NCBI GenBank assembly: GCA_002339675.1
Contig: DDKB01000023.1
Span: 62,001-126,000 of the forward strand
DNA: 64,000 bases
Reading direction: 5' to 3'
From: Stutzerimonas stutzeri
GTDB taxonomy: Bacteria > Pseudomonadota > Gammaproteobacteria > Pseudomonadales > Pseudomonadaceae
Within the stretch, counting starts at the first letter, position 1. Each line of letters starts with the position of its first letter. Below the pieces are notes generated by a model, which had not been told where the DNA came from, ran no database searches, and saw only the letters and a program-made list of their open reading frames with translations. Shown piece by piece: positions 1-8,574 of this stretch. The translations under genes and the position numbers were made by a program.

Positions 1-2256
1 GCGGAGAACAGCCGGGAGAACCAGCTCACGCCCTGGTCCAACGACCCGGTCACCGACCCCTGTGGCGAAGCCTTCTACGTGCGCGACGAAGAAAGCGGTG
101 CCCTGTTCAGCCCCACCGCACAACCGATCCGAGACGGCGGGCTGTATGTCGCACGCCATGGCCACGGCTACAGCCGCTTCGAGCACCAGGCCGATGGCAT
201 CGCCATGGAGCTGCTCGAATATGTGCCGCTGACCGATCCGCTCCGGATTTCCCGCCTGAGCCTGCACAACCGCTCCGGCGAGTCGCGTCGGCTGTCGGTC
301 ACCCGCTACAGCGAATGGGTGCTCGGCACCGCGCGCGGCGCCAACGCGCCGTTCATCATCACCGAGCGCGACGAAAGCAGCGGCCTTTTGCTGGCCCGCA
401 ACCCCTGGAGCAGTGCCTTCCCAGGGCGTGTGGCCTTTGCCGATCTTGGTGGCCGGCAGACCGGCTGGACCGCCGATCGCCGCGAATTCCTCGGCCGCAA
501 CAGCGGGCCAGCCACACCGGCGGCGCTGCTCTCCGGCGCGCCGCTGTCCGGTATCACCGGCGCGGGCCTGGACCCTTGCGCCGCGCTGCAGACCTGCGTG
601 GAGCTGGCGCCCGGCGAGCGCATCGAAATCGTCGCCTTTATCGGCCAATGCCCGTCGGCAGAGGCGGCCCGGGCGCTGGTCGCGCGTTATTGCCAGGCGG
701 ACCTGGACGCTGTGCTGCTGGAAGTCACCGAGCACTGGCGCACCGCGCTCGGCGCCATTCAGGTGAAGACGCCGGACCGCGCGATGGACATCATGCTCAA
801 CGGCTGGCTGCTCTATCAGACCCTCGCCTGCCGCACCTGGGCGCGCTCGGCCTTCTACCAGGCCAGCGGCGCCTACGGTTTCCGCGATCAGTTGCAGGAC
901 GGCATGGCGCTGACCTTTTCACGGCCAGAGGCCACCCGCAGCCATATCCTGCGTGCCGCCAGCCGGCAGTTCACCGAGGGCGACGTGCAGCACTGGTGGC
1001 TACCCCACTCCGGGCAGGGGGTGCGCACGCGCATCTCCGATGACCGTGTCTGGTTGTCGTTTGCCACGGCGACCTATATTCAGGTTTCCGGCGACGCGGC
1101 GATCCTCGACGAGCCGGTGACGTTTCTCGATGGCCCGCTGCTCAAGCCCGATGAACACGACGCCTTCTTCCAGCCAGTGCCGGCAGACGACGTCGCGCCG
1201 TTGTTCGAACATTGCGCCCGCGGCCTGGACCAGTGCCTGGCACTGACCGGCGAACTCGGTCTGCCGCTGATTGGCGGTGGCGACTGGAACGACGGCATGA
1301 ACCGCGTCGGCGAACACGGCAAGGGCGAGAGCGTCTGGCTTGGCTGGCTGCTGCTGCGCACCATCGAACTATTCGCGCCATTAGCGGAACAACGAGGCTC
1401 GGCAGAGAACATCCAGCGTGCCAAACGTTGGCGCCAACACGCGCTGAGCCTGGCCGACGCACTGGAGGAAAAGGCCTGGGACGGCGAATGGTACCGCCGC
1501 GCGACCTTCGATGACGGCAGCTGGCTCGGTGCCAAGCACAGCGACGAATGCCGCATCGACTCCATCGCCCAGTCCTGGGCAGTGCTCTCGGGCGCGGCCG
1601 ATCCGGCCCGGGCCAAGCAGGCCATGGGCTCGGTGCAGCGCCACCTGATCCGCGACGAGGACGGCCTAGCGCTGCTGTTCACCCCACCCTTCGACAAGAC
1701 CGAAAAGGAGCCCGGTTACATCAAGGGCTATCCGCCCGGCCTGCGCGAAAACGGCGGCCAGTACAGCCACGCAGCGATGTGGGCCATGCTCGCCTTCGCC
1801 AAGCTCGGCGACGGCGATGCGGCGTGCCGGCTATTCCGGCTGCTGAACCCGATCAACCACGCCCTCACGCCCGAAGCGAGCCGACGTTACAAGGTCGAAC
1901 CCTACGTGGTCGCGGCGGACGTCTACGGCGTCGCCCCACACAACGGCCGCGGCGGCTGGACCTGGTACACCGGTGCGGCCGGCTGGATGCACCGCGCCGG
2001 CGTCGAGGGCATCCTCGGCATCCGCCGCGAAGGCGACTGGCTGATCCTCGACCCATGCATCAGCCGCGAATGGCCCGCGTTCGAGGCCACCATTACCCTG
2101 GGCGAAACCCGCTACGCCATCCGCGTGGAGAACCCGGCGCAGGCCAACCAGGGAATCCGCCAGGCGCAACTGGACGACAGCGCCCTCGACTGCAGCGACG
2201 GCCAGGTCGGTCTGCCGCTAGACGGCGGGCAGCATCGGGTGCTGTTGACCTTGTAA
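1..2256 (+). CDS. ndvB: Cyclic beta-1,2-glucan synthase C-terminal part (GH94-type), 5'-truncated by window edge
   Basis: The open frame runs in from base 1 without a start (first residues read AENSRENQLTPWSNDPV), so the gene begins upstream and the GTG at 79 is not its start. The 752 visible residues match the C-terminal carbohydrate-binding and glycoside-phosphorylase-like (GH94) module of NdvB/ChvB-type cyclic beta-1,2-glucan synthases. The motif GGDWNDGMNRVGEHG (around 1275-1320) holds the acidic residue expected of the GH94 catalytic site. In the family this module controls glucan chain length, while the membrane glycosyltransferase lies further N-terminal, outside the window. The product would be periplasmic osmoregulated glucan. 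A small hairpin follows the stop at about 2266-2279. Confidence 0.85.
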   Translation, partial: AENSRENQLTPWSNDPVTDPCGEAFYVRDEESGALFSPTAQPIRDGGLYVARHGHGYSRFEHQADGIAMELLEYVPLTDPLRISRLSLHNRSGESRRLSVTRYSEWVLGTARGANAPFIITERDESSGLLLARNPWSSAFPGRVAFADLGGRQTGWTADRREFLGRNSGPATPAALLSGAPLSGITGAGLDPCAALQTCVELAPGERIEIVAFIGQCPSAEAARALVARYCQADLDAVLLEVTEHWRTALGAIQVKTPDRAMDIMLNGWLLYQTLACRTWARSAFYQASGAYGFRDQLQDGMALTFSRPEATRSHILRAASRQFTEGDVQHWWLPHSGQGVRTRISDDRVWLSFATATYIQVSGDAAILDEPVTFLDGPLLKPDEHDAFFQPVPADDVAPLFEHCARGLDQCLALTGELGLPLIGGGDWNDGMNRVGEHGKGESVWLGWLLLRTIELFAPLAEQRGSAENIQRAKRWRQHALSLADALEEKAWDGEWYRRATFDDGSWLGAKHSDECRIDSIAQSWAVLSGAADPARAKQAMGSVQRHLIRDEDGLALLFTPPFDKTEKEPGYIKGYPPGLRENGGQYSHAAMWAMLAFAKLGDGDAACRLFRLLNPINHALTPEASRRYKVEPYVVAADVYGVAPHNGRGGWTWYTGAAGWMHRAGVEGILGIRREGDWLILDPCISREWPAFEATITLGETRYAIRVENPAQANQGIRQAQLDDSALDCSDGQVGLPLDGGQHRVLLTL

Positions 2257-2539
2257 ACGGCGAACGCCCGTCACGGGCGCTCCGTCAGCTTCGGCCTACG
2301 TCGCGGGCGATGGCGTCGCGCTGTGCGGCGAGCACCTGCGTGGCTTGTACGCAGGCCTCGCGTGCCCGCGCCGCTTTTGTGGGCGGCACGACCCGGGGCG
2401 ATGCGGTTGGCGACGCGCTGTCCACAGCATGGAGCGTCCGGAGGCGCCGACGCATCGTCTCCAGGCGCCCGGCGGACGATGCAAAGCCGCGCCAAGCCAT
2501 TACAATGCGCGCCTTTCGATCTGCACCCGGTCCGCGCCC

Positions 2540-4537
2540 ATGTCCTTGCCCAAGCACCATCTCGAACTGCTCTCCCCCGCTCGGGACACCTCTATTGCAC
2601 GTGAGGCCATCCTGCATGGCGCCGATGCGGTGTATATCGGTGGGCCGAGTTTCGGTGCCCGACACAACGCCGAGAACAGCGTGGCAGACATCGCCGATCT
2701 GGTGACATTCGCCCACCTGTTCCATGCGCGGGTGTTCGTGACCCTCAACACCATCCTGCATGACGACGAGCTGGAAGCCGCGCGCACCTTGATCTGGCAG
2801 CTCCACGAGATCGGTGTCGATGCGTTGATCGTGCAAGACATGGGCGTAATGGAAATGGACCTCCCGCCGATCGAAATCCATGCCAGCACCCAGACCGATA
2901 TCCGCACCCTGGAGCGAGCGAAGTTTCTGTCGCAGGCCGGCTTTTCCCAGCTGGTGCTGGCGCGCGAGCTGAACCTGCAGGAAATCCGCGCCATCGCCGA
3001 CGAGGTCGACTCGGCCATCGAGTTCTTCATTCACGGCGCGCTGTGCGTGGCCTTCTCCGGGCAATGCAACATCTCTCACGCGCAGACCGGCCGCAGCGCC
3101 AACCGCGGCGACTGCTCGCAGGCGTGCCGCCTGCCCTACACCTTGAAGGACGACAAGGGCCAGGTGGTCGCGTTCGAAAAACACCTCTTGTCCATGAAGG
3201 ACAACAACCAGAGCGCCAACCTGCGCGCGCTGGTCGATGCCGGCGTGCGTTCGTTCAAGATCGAAGGCCGCTACAAGGATGTGAGCTACGTGAAGAACAT
3301 CACCGCTTACTATCGCCAGCGCCTGGACGAAATCCTGGAGGGCCGACCTGATCTGGCGCGGGCCTCCAGCGGCCGCACCGACCACTTCTTCGTGCCCGAC
3401 CCGGACAAGACCTTTCACCGGGGCAGCACGGACTACTTCGTCACCGACCGCAAGATCGACATCGGCGCCTTCGATTCGCCGACCTTCACCGGTCTCGCCG
3501 TGGGCGAAGTGCTCAAGGTCGGCAAGCATGACCTGACCGTGCAGACCCGCGAACCGCTGTCCAACGGTGACGGCCTGAACGTGCTAGTCAAACGCGAAGT
3601 GGTGGGTTTCCGCGCCAGCGTGGTTGAGCTGCTGAGTCAGTCCGAAGAAGACGGCCAACCGCTGTGGCAGTACCGCGTCGAGCCCAATGAAATGCCGGCG
3701 GCGATCCGCCAGCTACGCCCGAACCATCCGCTGAACCGCAACCTGGACCACAACTGGCAGAACGCCCTGCTCAAGACTTCCGCCGAGCGCCGTATCGGCG
3801 TGCGCTGGCTGGCCAAGCTGCGGGCGGACGAGCTGGAGCTGCACGTCACCAGCGAAGAAGGCGCTTATGCCAGCGTCTCGTTGCCCGGCCCCTTCGGTGA
3901 AGCGAAGAAGCCGGAACAGGTGCCCGGCCAGATCGCCGATCTGCTGAGCCAGCTGGGTACTACGATCTACCACGCCGAAGAAATCGACGTGGACGCACCG
4001 CAGGCCTTCTTCATCCCCAACTCGCAGCTCAAGGCCCTGCGCCGCGAAGCGGTCCAGGCGCTGAGCGAAGCCCGCAACGCGATTCGCCCACTGGGCCGCC
4101 GCAAGGCCGTCAGCGTGCCGCCACCGATCTACCCGGAAGCGCACCTGTCGTTCCTTTACAACGTCTACAACGAGAAGGCCCGCGCCTTCTACCACCGCTA
4201 CGGCGTGCAGCTGATCGACGCGGCCTACGAGGCCCACGAGGAAACCGGCGAGGTGCCGGTGATGATCACCAAGCACTGCCTGCGCTTCTCCTTCAACCTG
4301 TGCCCGAAGCAGGCCAAGGGCGTGACCGGCGTGCGCACCAAGGTCGCCCCGATGCAGCTGGTGCATGGCGATGAGGTACTGACCCTCAAGTTCGATTGCA
4401 AACCCTGCGAGATGCACGTGATCGGCAAGATCAAGGGCAACATTCTCAACCTGCCACAGCCGGGCAGCGCCAGCAGCGTGGTCGGGCACATCACCCCGGC
4501 CGACCTGATGAAGACCATCCGCCGCTCGCCGCACTGA
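2540..4537 (+). CDS. rlhA: 23S rRNA 5-hydroxycytidine C2501 synthase, U32 peptidase-like family
   Basis: This 665-residue protein aligns from end to end by eye with E. coli RlhA (YdcP), starting MSLPKHHLELLSPARD, with HGADAVYIGGPSFGARHNA and FIHGALCVAFSGQCNISHA. It has the long C-terminal part of RlhA that the shorter tRNA enzyme TrhP (YegQ) lacks. Cysteine-rich signatures, including GDCSQACRLPY and FDCKPCEMHVIGKI, fit an iron-sulfur-dependent U32 protein. RlhA is needed for hydroxylation of C2501 in 23S rRNA. The frame is open further upstream, but the ATG at 2540 is the start that matches the family N terminus. It converges on the oxidoreductase gene at 4616-5542, with a strong hairpin between them. 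Confidence 0.93.
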   Translation: MSLPKHHLELLSPARDTSIAREAILHGADAVYIGGPSFGARHNAENSVADIADLVTFAHLFHARVFVTLNTILHDDELEAARTLIWQLHEIGVDALIVQDMGVMEMDLPPIEIHASTQTDIRTLERAKFLSQAGFSQLVLARELNLQEIRAIADEVDSAIEFFIHGALCVAFSGQCNISHAQTGRSANRGDCSQACRLPYTLKDDKGQVVAFEKHLLSMKDNNQSANLRALVDAGVRSFKIEGRYKDVSYVKNITAYYRQRLDEILEGRPDLARASSGRTDHFFVPDPDKTFHRGSTDYFVTDRKIDIGAFDSPTFTGLAVGEVLKVGKHDLTVQTREPLSNGDGLNVLVKREVVGFRASVVELLSQSEEDGQPLWQYRVEPNEMPAAIRQLRPNHPLNRNLDHNWQNALLKTSAERRIGVRWLAKLRADELELHVTSEEGAYASVSLPGPFGEAKKPEQVPGQIADLLSQLGTTIYHAEEIDVDAPQAFFIPNSQLKALRREAVQALSEARNAIRPLGRRKAVSVPPPIYPEAHLSFLYNVYNEKARAFYHRYGVQLIDAAYEAHEETGEVPVMITKHCLRFSFNLCPKQAKGVTGVRTKVAPMQLVHGDEVLTLKFDCKPCEMHVIGKIKGNILNLPQPGSASSVVGHITPADLMKTIRRSPH

Positions 4538-4544
4538 TCGGGCT

Positions 4545-4581
4545 GGCCTCGCCGCGCCCTTCAGCCGGGCGCGGCGAGGCC
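4545..4581. terminator. Hairpin between convergent rlhA and oxidoreductase genes
   Basis: A perfect 15-bp inverted repeat (4545-4559 and 4567-4581, GGCCTCGCCGCGCCC and its complement) with a 7-nt loop lies just after the rlhA stop and before the stop of the minus-strand gene. There is no clear T tract, so it may act as a bidirectional terminator or as an mRNA 3' end stabiliser. Confidence 0.55.
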
Positions 4582-4615
4582 AACGGGTCAGCCGCCGAAG
4601 CGGCGGCCAACAGCC

Positions 4616-5542
4616 TCACGCCACCGTCAACACCACCTTGCCTTCCACGTGTTCCTGCTCAAGGTAGGACTGCGCCTTGTCGGCCTGCTGCAGGGCAAAG
4701 GTGCGGTCGATCCTGACCTTGACCTTGCCCTCGTCGATCAGCGAGGCGATTTCCTCGAGCTGAGCGCCGTTGGGTTGCGCCATGAAGTGCACACCGCTCT
4801 TGCCCTGAGCGTTCGGAGCCTCCTGTTTCGGTTCCTCCAGCGTCGACACGATGATGCCGCCCTCACGCAGGACCGCCCAGGAACGCTGCTGCGTTTCGCC
4901 ACCGATCAGGTCGATGACCACATCGATGTCCTGGCATACGTCCTCAAAGCGCTCCTGCTTGTAATCAATCGGCCTGTCGGCACCCAGCGAGCGAAGAAAC
5001 GCCTGGCTTTTGTCCGACCCGGTCGCGTACACGGTGGCGCCCCTGGCTTTGGCGAACTGTACGGCGAAATGCCCCACCCCACCGCTGCCGCCATGGATCA
5101 GCACCTGCTGGCCGCTGGTCAGCCCACCATGATCGAACAGCGCCTGCCACGCCGTGTGCGCAGCGAGCGGCACACCGGCCGCATTGACCAGATCCATCGC
5201 CTGCGGAACGCTCGCCAGGTTCGCCGCCGCGATACAGGCATACTCGGCGTACCCGCCATCGTCGCCGATCATGCCGAATACCCTGTCGCCCGGCTGCAGT
5301 CCGCTGACACCCTCGCCCAGCCGTGCGACCGTGCCGGCGAGCTCACGCCCCAGGGTGCGCGGCAGCTTGTCCTCGCCAAGAAAATGCCCCTGGCGAATCT
5401 TGTAATCGACCGGATCGACGCCGGCCGCTGCGACCTTGACCAGGACCTCTCCCGCGTTGGGCTCGGGTACCTCGATGTCGACGTAGCGCATCACCTCCGG
5501 ACCGCCGTATTGCTCGATACGGATGGCTTTCATGGTGGACAT
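4616..5542 (-). CDS. NADP-dependent quinone oxidoreductase-like protein (zinc-free MDR family)
   Basis: The 308-residue protein is a medium-chain dehydrogenase/reductase of the quinone oxidoreductase branch. It has an N-terminal GroES-like domain (MSTMKAIRIEQYGGPEV, then AAGVDPVDYKIRQG). The Rossmann motif HGGSGGVGHFAVQFAKARGA is followed by a YATGSDKSQAFLRSLGAD stretch typical of NADPH-binding members. The cysteine-rich structural zinc loop of alcohol dehydrogenases is absent. The start at 5542 is preferred over the longer frame because GAGG sits upstream at good spacing and the family starts MKAIRI. The substrate is unknown; relatives reduce quinones or alpha,beta-unsaturated carbonyls. It is a single gene, not in an operon. 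Confidence 0.85.
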   Translation of the reverse strand: MSTMKAIRIEQYGGPEVMRYVDIEVPEPNAGEVLVKVAAAGVDPVDYKIRQGHFLGEDKLPRTLGRELAGTVARLGEGVSGLQPGDRVFGMIGDDGGYAEYACIAAANLASVPQAMDLVNAAGVPLAAHTAWQALFDHGGLTSGQQVLIHGGSGGVGHFAVQFAKARGATVYATGSDKSQAFLRSLGADRPIDYKQERFEDVCQDIDVVIDLIGGETQQRSWAVLREGGIIVSTLEEPKQEAPNAQGKSGVHFMAQPNGAQLEEIASLIDEGKVKVRIDRTFALQQADKAQSYLEQEHVEGKVVLTVA

Positions 5543-5802
5543 AGGGCCTCCTCTGTTGACTGAACCTACCAAGGGGCAGACTCGCTCGCGCACCGGACCG
5601 TTCGGTCGAGACGGGCCAACGGCGATCGATGGTCGACCCGCGCGACACGGCCGACCGCCCTGCGCGCCACCATGCCGGTTCGCCCATGACCGTGACGGGC
5701 GGTTGTGGCCGGGGCGGCGGCTAGGGTAGGTTTCCCAGTGCCCGCGCTAGGCGGGCCAGAACAATAACCGGGCCGCTGCGTCCGCCTTGCAAGGAACACT
5801 CA

Positions 5803-6579
5803 ATGAGATCTCTGATTGCGGCCGGCATTCTGCTGGCCAGCGGCGCGAGTGCCGCCGCGCCCGCCCCTTCGCTGCTCGATGACGTCCAGCAGCGCGGCAC
5901 CCTGAAGGTCTGCACCACCGGGGACTACAAGCCCTACACCTTCCTGCGCGATGACAAGCAGTACGAGGGGATCGATATCGCCCTGGCCGAATCGCTGGCC
6001 AAGAGCCTGGGCGTGAAAGTCGAGTGGGTGCCGACCACCTGGAAGACGCTGATGCCGGATTTTCTCGAGCAGTGCGACATGGCGGTGGGCGGCGTGTCCA
6101 TCTCGCTCGAGCGGCAGAAGAAGGCGTTCTTCAGCGATCCGATTGCGGTTGACGGCAAGATCCCGTTCGTCCGCTGCGATGAGGTCGACAAGTACCAGAC
6201 CATCGAACAGCTCAACCAGCCGTCGGTCCGTCTGATCGAACCGCCGGGAGGCACCAACGAGGCGTTCGTCCATCGCGAACTGCCCAAGGCGCAGTTGGAG
6301 CTGTTCCACGACAACACGGTGATCTTCAAGTCGGTGGCCGACAACAAGGCCGACGTGATGATCACCGACTCGTCCGAGGCGCAGTACCAGCAGCGCAACT
6401 ACCCAACGCTGTGCGCGGTGAACCCCGACAAGCCGCTGCAATACAGCGAAAAGGCCTTCCTGCTGCCGCGTGGCGACGTCGCGTTCAAGGCCTATGTCGA
6501 TCAGTGGCTGCATTTGACCAAGGCCACCGGCGAGTACCAGCGCATCGCCGACCGGTGGCTGGCCAAGCCCGGGCAATGA
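5803..6579 (+). CDS. pheC: Periplasmic cyclohexadienyl dehydratase-like protein (PheC family)
   Basis: This 258-residue protein has a signal peptide (MRSLIAAGILLASGASAAA) and a single type-3 solute-binding-protein fold. It resembles P. aeruginosa PheC closely along its length: TTGDYKPYTF, GVSISLERQKKAFFSDP, EPPGGTNEAFV and TDSSEAQYQQ. The last motif keeps the glutamate that, as I recall, is the catalytic acid of the dehydratase. PheC converts prephenate or arogenate to phenylpyruvate or phenylalanine in the periplasm. The alternative is a true amino-acid binding protein, but no ABC permease or ATPase genes are adjacent, which favours the enzyme. AAGGA precedes the ATG at good spacing. Confidence 0.75.
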   Translation: MRSLIAAGILLASGASAAAPAPSLLDDVQQRGTLKVCTTGDYKPYTFLRDDKQYEGIDIALAESLAKSLGVKVEWVPTTWKTLMPDFLEQCDMAVGGVSISLERQKKAFFSDPIAVDGKIPFVRCDEVDKYQTIEQLNQPSVRLIEPPGGTNEAFVHRELPKAQLELFHDNTVIFKSVADNKADVMITDSSEAQYQQRNYPTLCAVNPDKPLQYSEKAFLLPRGDVAFKAYVDQWLHLTKATGEYQRIADRWLAKPGQ

Positions 6580-6587
6580 CCGGCGTT

Positions 6588-6613
6588 CCGCGCGGGAGGC
6601 CTGGCCCGCGCGG
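6588..6613 (+). terminator. GC-rich hairpin after pheC-like gene
   Basis: A 9-bp inverted repeat (CCGCGCGGG at 6588-6596, CCCGCGCGG at 6605-6613, 8-nt loop) starts 9 nt after the stop codon. It lacks a T run, so the terminator call is tentative. Confidence 0.35.
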
Positions 6614-6726
6614 GCGCACCGAGGCCGCCGGTGATTGCCCCGCGCGTCGCCAGGAAACCTTTTTTCACCGTGCAGCGTCTGCTTGAAGACAACCGCGCAC
6701 GGCAGAGCACTGCCCAAAGGATGGAT

Positions 6727-7137
6727 ATGCGTACCTGGCCGACCCGCTGGCTCACCCTCTCACTCATCGCCCTGCTCGCCGCCGGTTGCGCCAGCGCACC
6801 GCCAGAAGGTCCGCCGGCTGCTCCTGCCCCGGCCGAGTCGGCAACCGTGATCGGCTCTGGCAAAGCCTCCTTCTACGGCAGCCAGCATCAGGGCAAACCC
6901 ACGGCCAACGGCGAGCGCTTCGACCAACAGGCGCTGACCGCCGCGCACCGCAGCCTGCCGTTCGGCACGCGGGTCAGGGTGACCAACACGCGCAACGGCA
7001 AAAGCGTGGTCGTACGCATCAACGACCGTGGCCCCTTTGTCCGCAACCGCATCATCGACTTGTCGAAGGCAGCATTCAGGAGCATCGCCAGCCCGCACGC
7101 AGGGGTCGTTCCGGTGCGCCTGGAACGCCTGGACTGA
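6727..7137 (+). CDS. Small RlpA-like double-psi beta-barrel lipoprotein
   Basis: The 136-residue protein begins with a lipoprotein signal (LIALLAAGC, lipobox cysteine near residue 21) and a Pro/Ala linker. A double-psi beta-barrel domain follows: SGKASFYGSQHQGKPTANGE, FGTRVRVTNTRNGKSVVVRI and NDRGPFVRNRIIDLSKAA. That domain is the lytic transglycosylase fold of RlpA. There is no C-terminal SPOR domain, so unlike full RlpA it should not be targeted to the septum by denuded glycan. It likely acts on peptidoglycan from a membrane anchor. The ATG at 6727 is preferred over 6721 because AAAGG lies 6 nt upstream. Confidence 0.82.
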   Translation: MRTWPTRWLTLSLIALLAAGCASAPPEGPPAAPAPAESATVIGSGKASFYGSQHQGKPTANGERFDQQALTAAHRSLPFGTRVRVTNTRNGKSVVVRINDRGPFVRNRIIDLSKAAFRSIASPHAGVVPVRLERLD

Positions 7138-7236
7138 GCTGTTCGGCGCCTGACGCAGGTTTCGGAGCACATGGCTATCAAGCCGCCCGGGGAAGTGCCG
7201 ATAACCAGACGCCTCTCACACATCCCCGGGTGCACC

Positions 7237-8553
7237 ATGTTCAACGGCCGTCTGAAACAACAACTCGAAGCACAAGCCGCCGAGCTGTCGCTGCTGCGCC
7301 AACTGCAGGCGCAGATGGACGAAACGCGGCTGTCCATTACGCTGGACCGCGAATACCGGATCGCGGAGGTGAACAGCCGATTCGCGCAGACGCTCGGTTA
7401 CCGGGTCGACCAGCTGCAAGGCCGGCCGATGGCCGAGATCGTCCCGAGCTATGTGACGAGCCTGCCGTGCTTTCGCGATTTTCGCGCCGCGATCACCGCG
7501 CTCGACCCCATCAATGACGATTACCGCTACCTGCGTGCCGATGGCAGCCTGGCCTGGCTGCACGTCGACTGGTACCCGATCAAGGACGCTGCGGGTGGGC
7601 TGCTGCACATCCGCGGCTTCGCGCGCGAGGTGACCCGCGACCTGCAGCAGGCCAAGGAAAACGAGGCCTTCATCAACGCGTTGCTGCGCTCCACGGCGGT
7701 CATCCAGTTCAACCTGGACGGTACCGTGGTCACGGCCAACGAGCCGTTCCTCCAGGCGATGGGCTATTCGCTCAAGCAGATCGCCGGCAAGCACCACCGC
7801 CTGTTCTGTACGCCGGAGGAAGCCTCCTCGGCCGAATACAAGCACTTCTGGGAAACCCTGAACCGCGGCGAATTCGTCGCCAACCGCTTCAAGCGCGTCG
7901 ACAGCCAGGGCCGTGACGTCTGGCTGGAGGCGACCTACAACCCGGTCTACGACACCGAAGGCACGCTGTGCAAGGTGGTCAAGTTCGCCAATGTGGTGAC
8001 CGACCAGGTGCTGCGCGAAAACGAAGTGCGCGAGGCGGCCGGCATCGCCTACGACGTGTCCCGGCAGACCGACACCAGCGCCGAGCGCGGGGCGGTGGTG
8101 GTCAAGGACACGGTCGCGACCATGCAGCGGATCGCCGAGGAAGTCGAAGCCGCGACCCGGGGCATCGAGGCGCTGGGCCAGCAGTCGCTGCTGATCAGCT
8201 CCATCGTGCAGACCATTGGCGGCATCGCCGCGCAGACCAACCTGCTCGCACTCAACGCCGCCATCGAGGCGGCGCGGGCCGGCGAACAGGGCCGCGGCTT
8301 TGCGGTGGTGGCCGACGAAGTGCGCCAGCTGGCCGGCCGCACCAGTACGGCCACCGAAGAAATCGTCAGCGTAGTGCAGAAGAACCAGACGCTGGTTGAC
8401 AGCGCCGTGCGGGAGATGGCCAACAGCCGCGAGCAGGCCGCCCAGGGCCTGTCGCTGGCCAACCAGGCCGGCGAAGTCATCGTCGAGATCCAGGACGGCG
8501 CCAAGCAGGTGGTCGACGCCGTCGGCCGTTTCGCCAACGAACTGCGTCAGTAA
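7237..8553 (+). CDS. Soluble methyl-accepting chemotaxis protein with two PAS domains
   Basis: The 438-residue receptor has no membrane segment. An N-terminal coiled stretch (MFNGRLKQQLEAQ) is followed by PAS domain 1 (about residues 30-145), PAS domain 2 (about 150-270) and a short signalling domain. The conserved hairpin tip reads AAIEAARAGEQGRGFAVVAD. There is no HAMP domain. Soluble PAS-PAS receptors of this layout include P. aeruginosa BdlA, which links redox or energy state to biofilm dispersal. The ligand cannot be read from sequence; heme or FAD binding by the PAS domains is possible. The frame opens at 7171, where GGAG sits only 3 nt from the ATG. The internal ATG at 7237 matches the usual MFN start, so the start is uncertain. 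Confidence 0.85.
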   Translation: MFNGRLKQQLEAQAAELSLLRQLQAQMDETRLSITLDREYRIAEVNSRFAQTLGYRVDQLQGRPMAEIVPSYVTSLPCFRDFRAAITALDPINDDYRYLRADGSLAWLHVDWYPIKDAAGGLLHIRGFAREVTRDLQQAKENEAFINALLRSTAVIQFNLDGTVVTANEPFLQAMGYSLKQIAGKHHRLFCTPEEASSAEYKHFWETLNRGEFVANRFKRVDSQGRDVWLEATYNPVYDTEGTLCKVVKFANVVTDQVLRENEVREAAGIAYDVSRQTDTSAERGAVVVKDTVATMQRIAEEVEAATRGIEALGQQSLLISSIVQTIGGIAAQTNLLALNAAIEAARAGEQGRGFAVVADEVRQLAGRTSTATEEIVSVVQKNQTLVDSAVREMANSREQAAQGLSLANQAGEVIVEIQDGAKQVVDAVGRFANELRQ

Positions 8554-8574
8554 AGGCGCCCCGTTGCACCCGGA

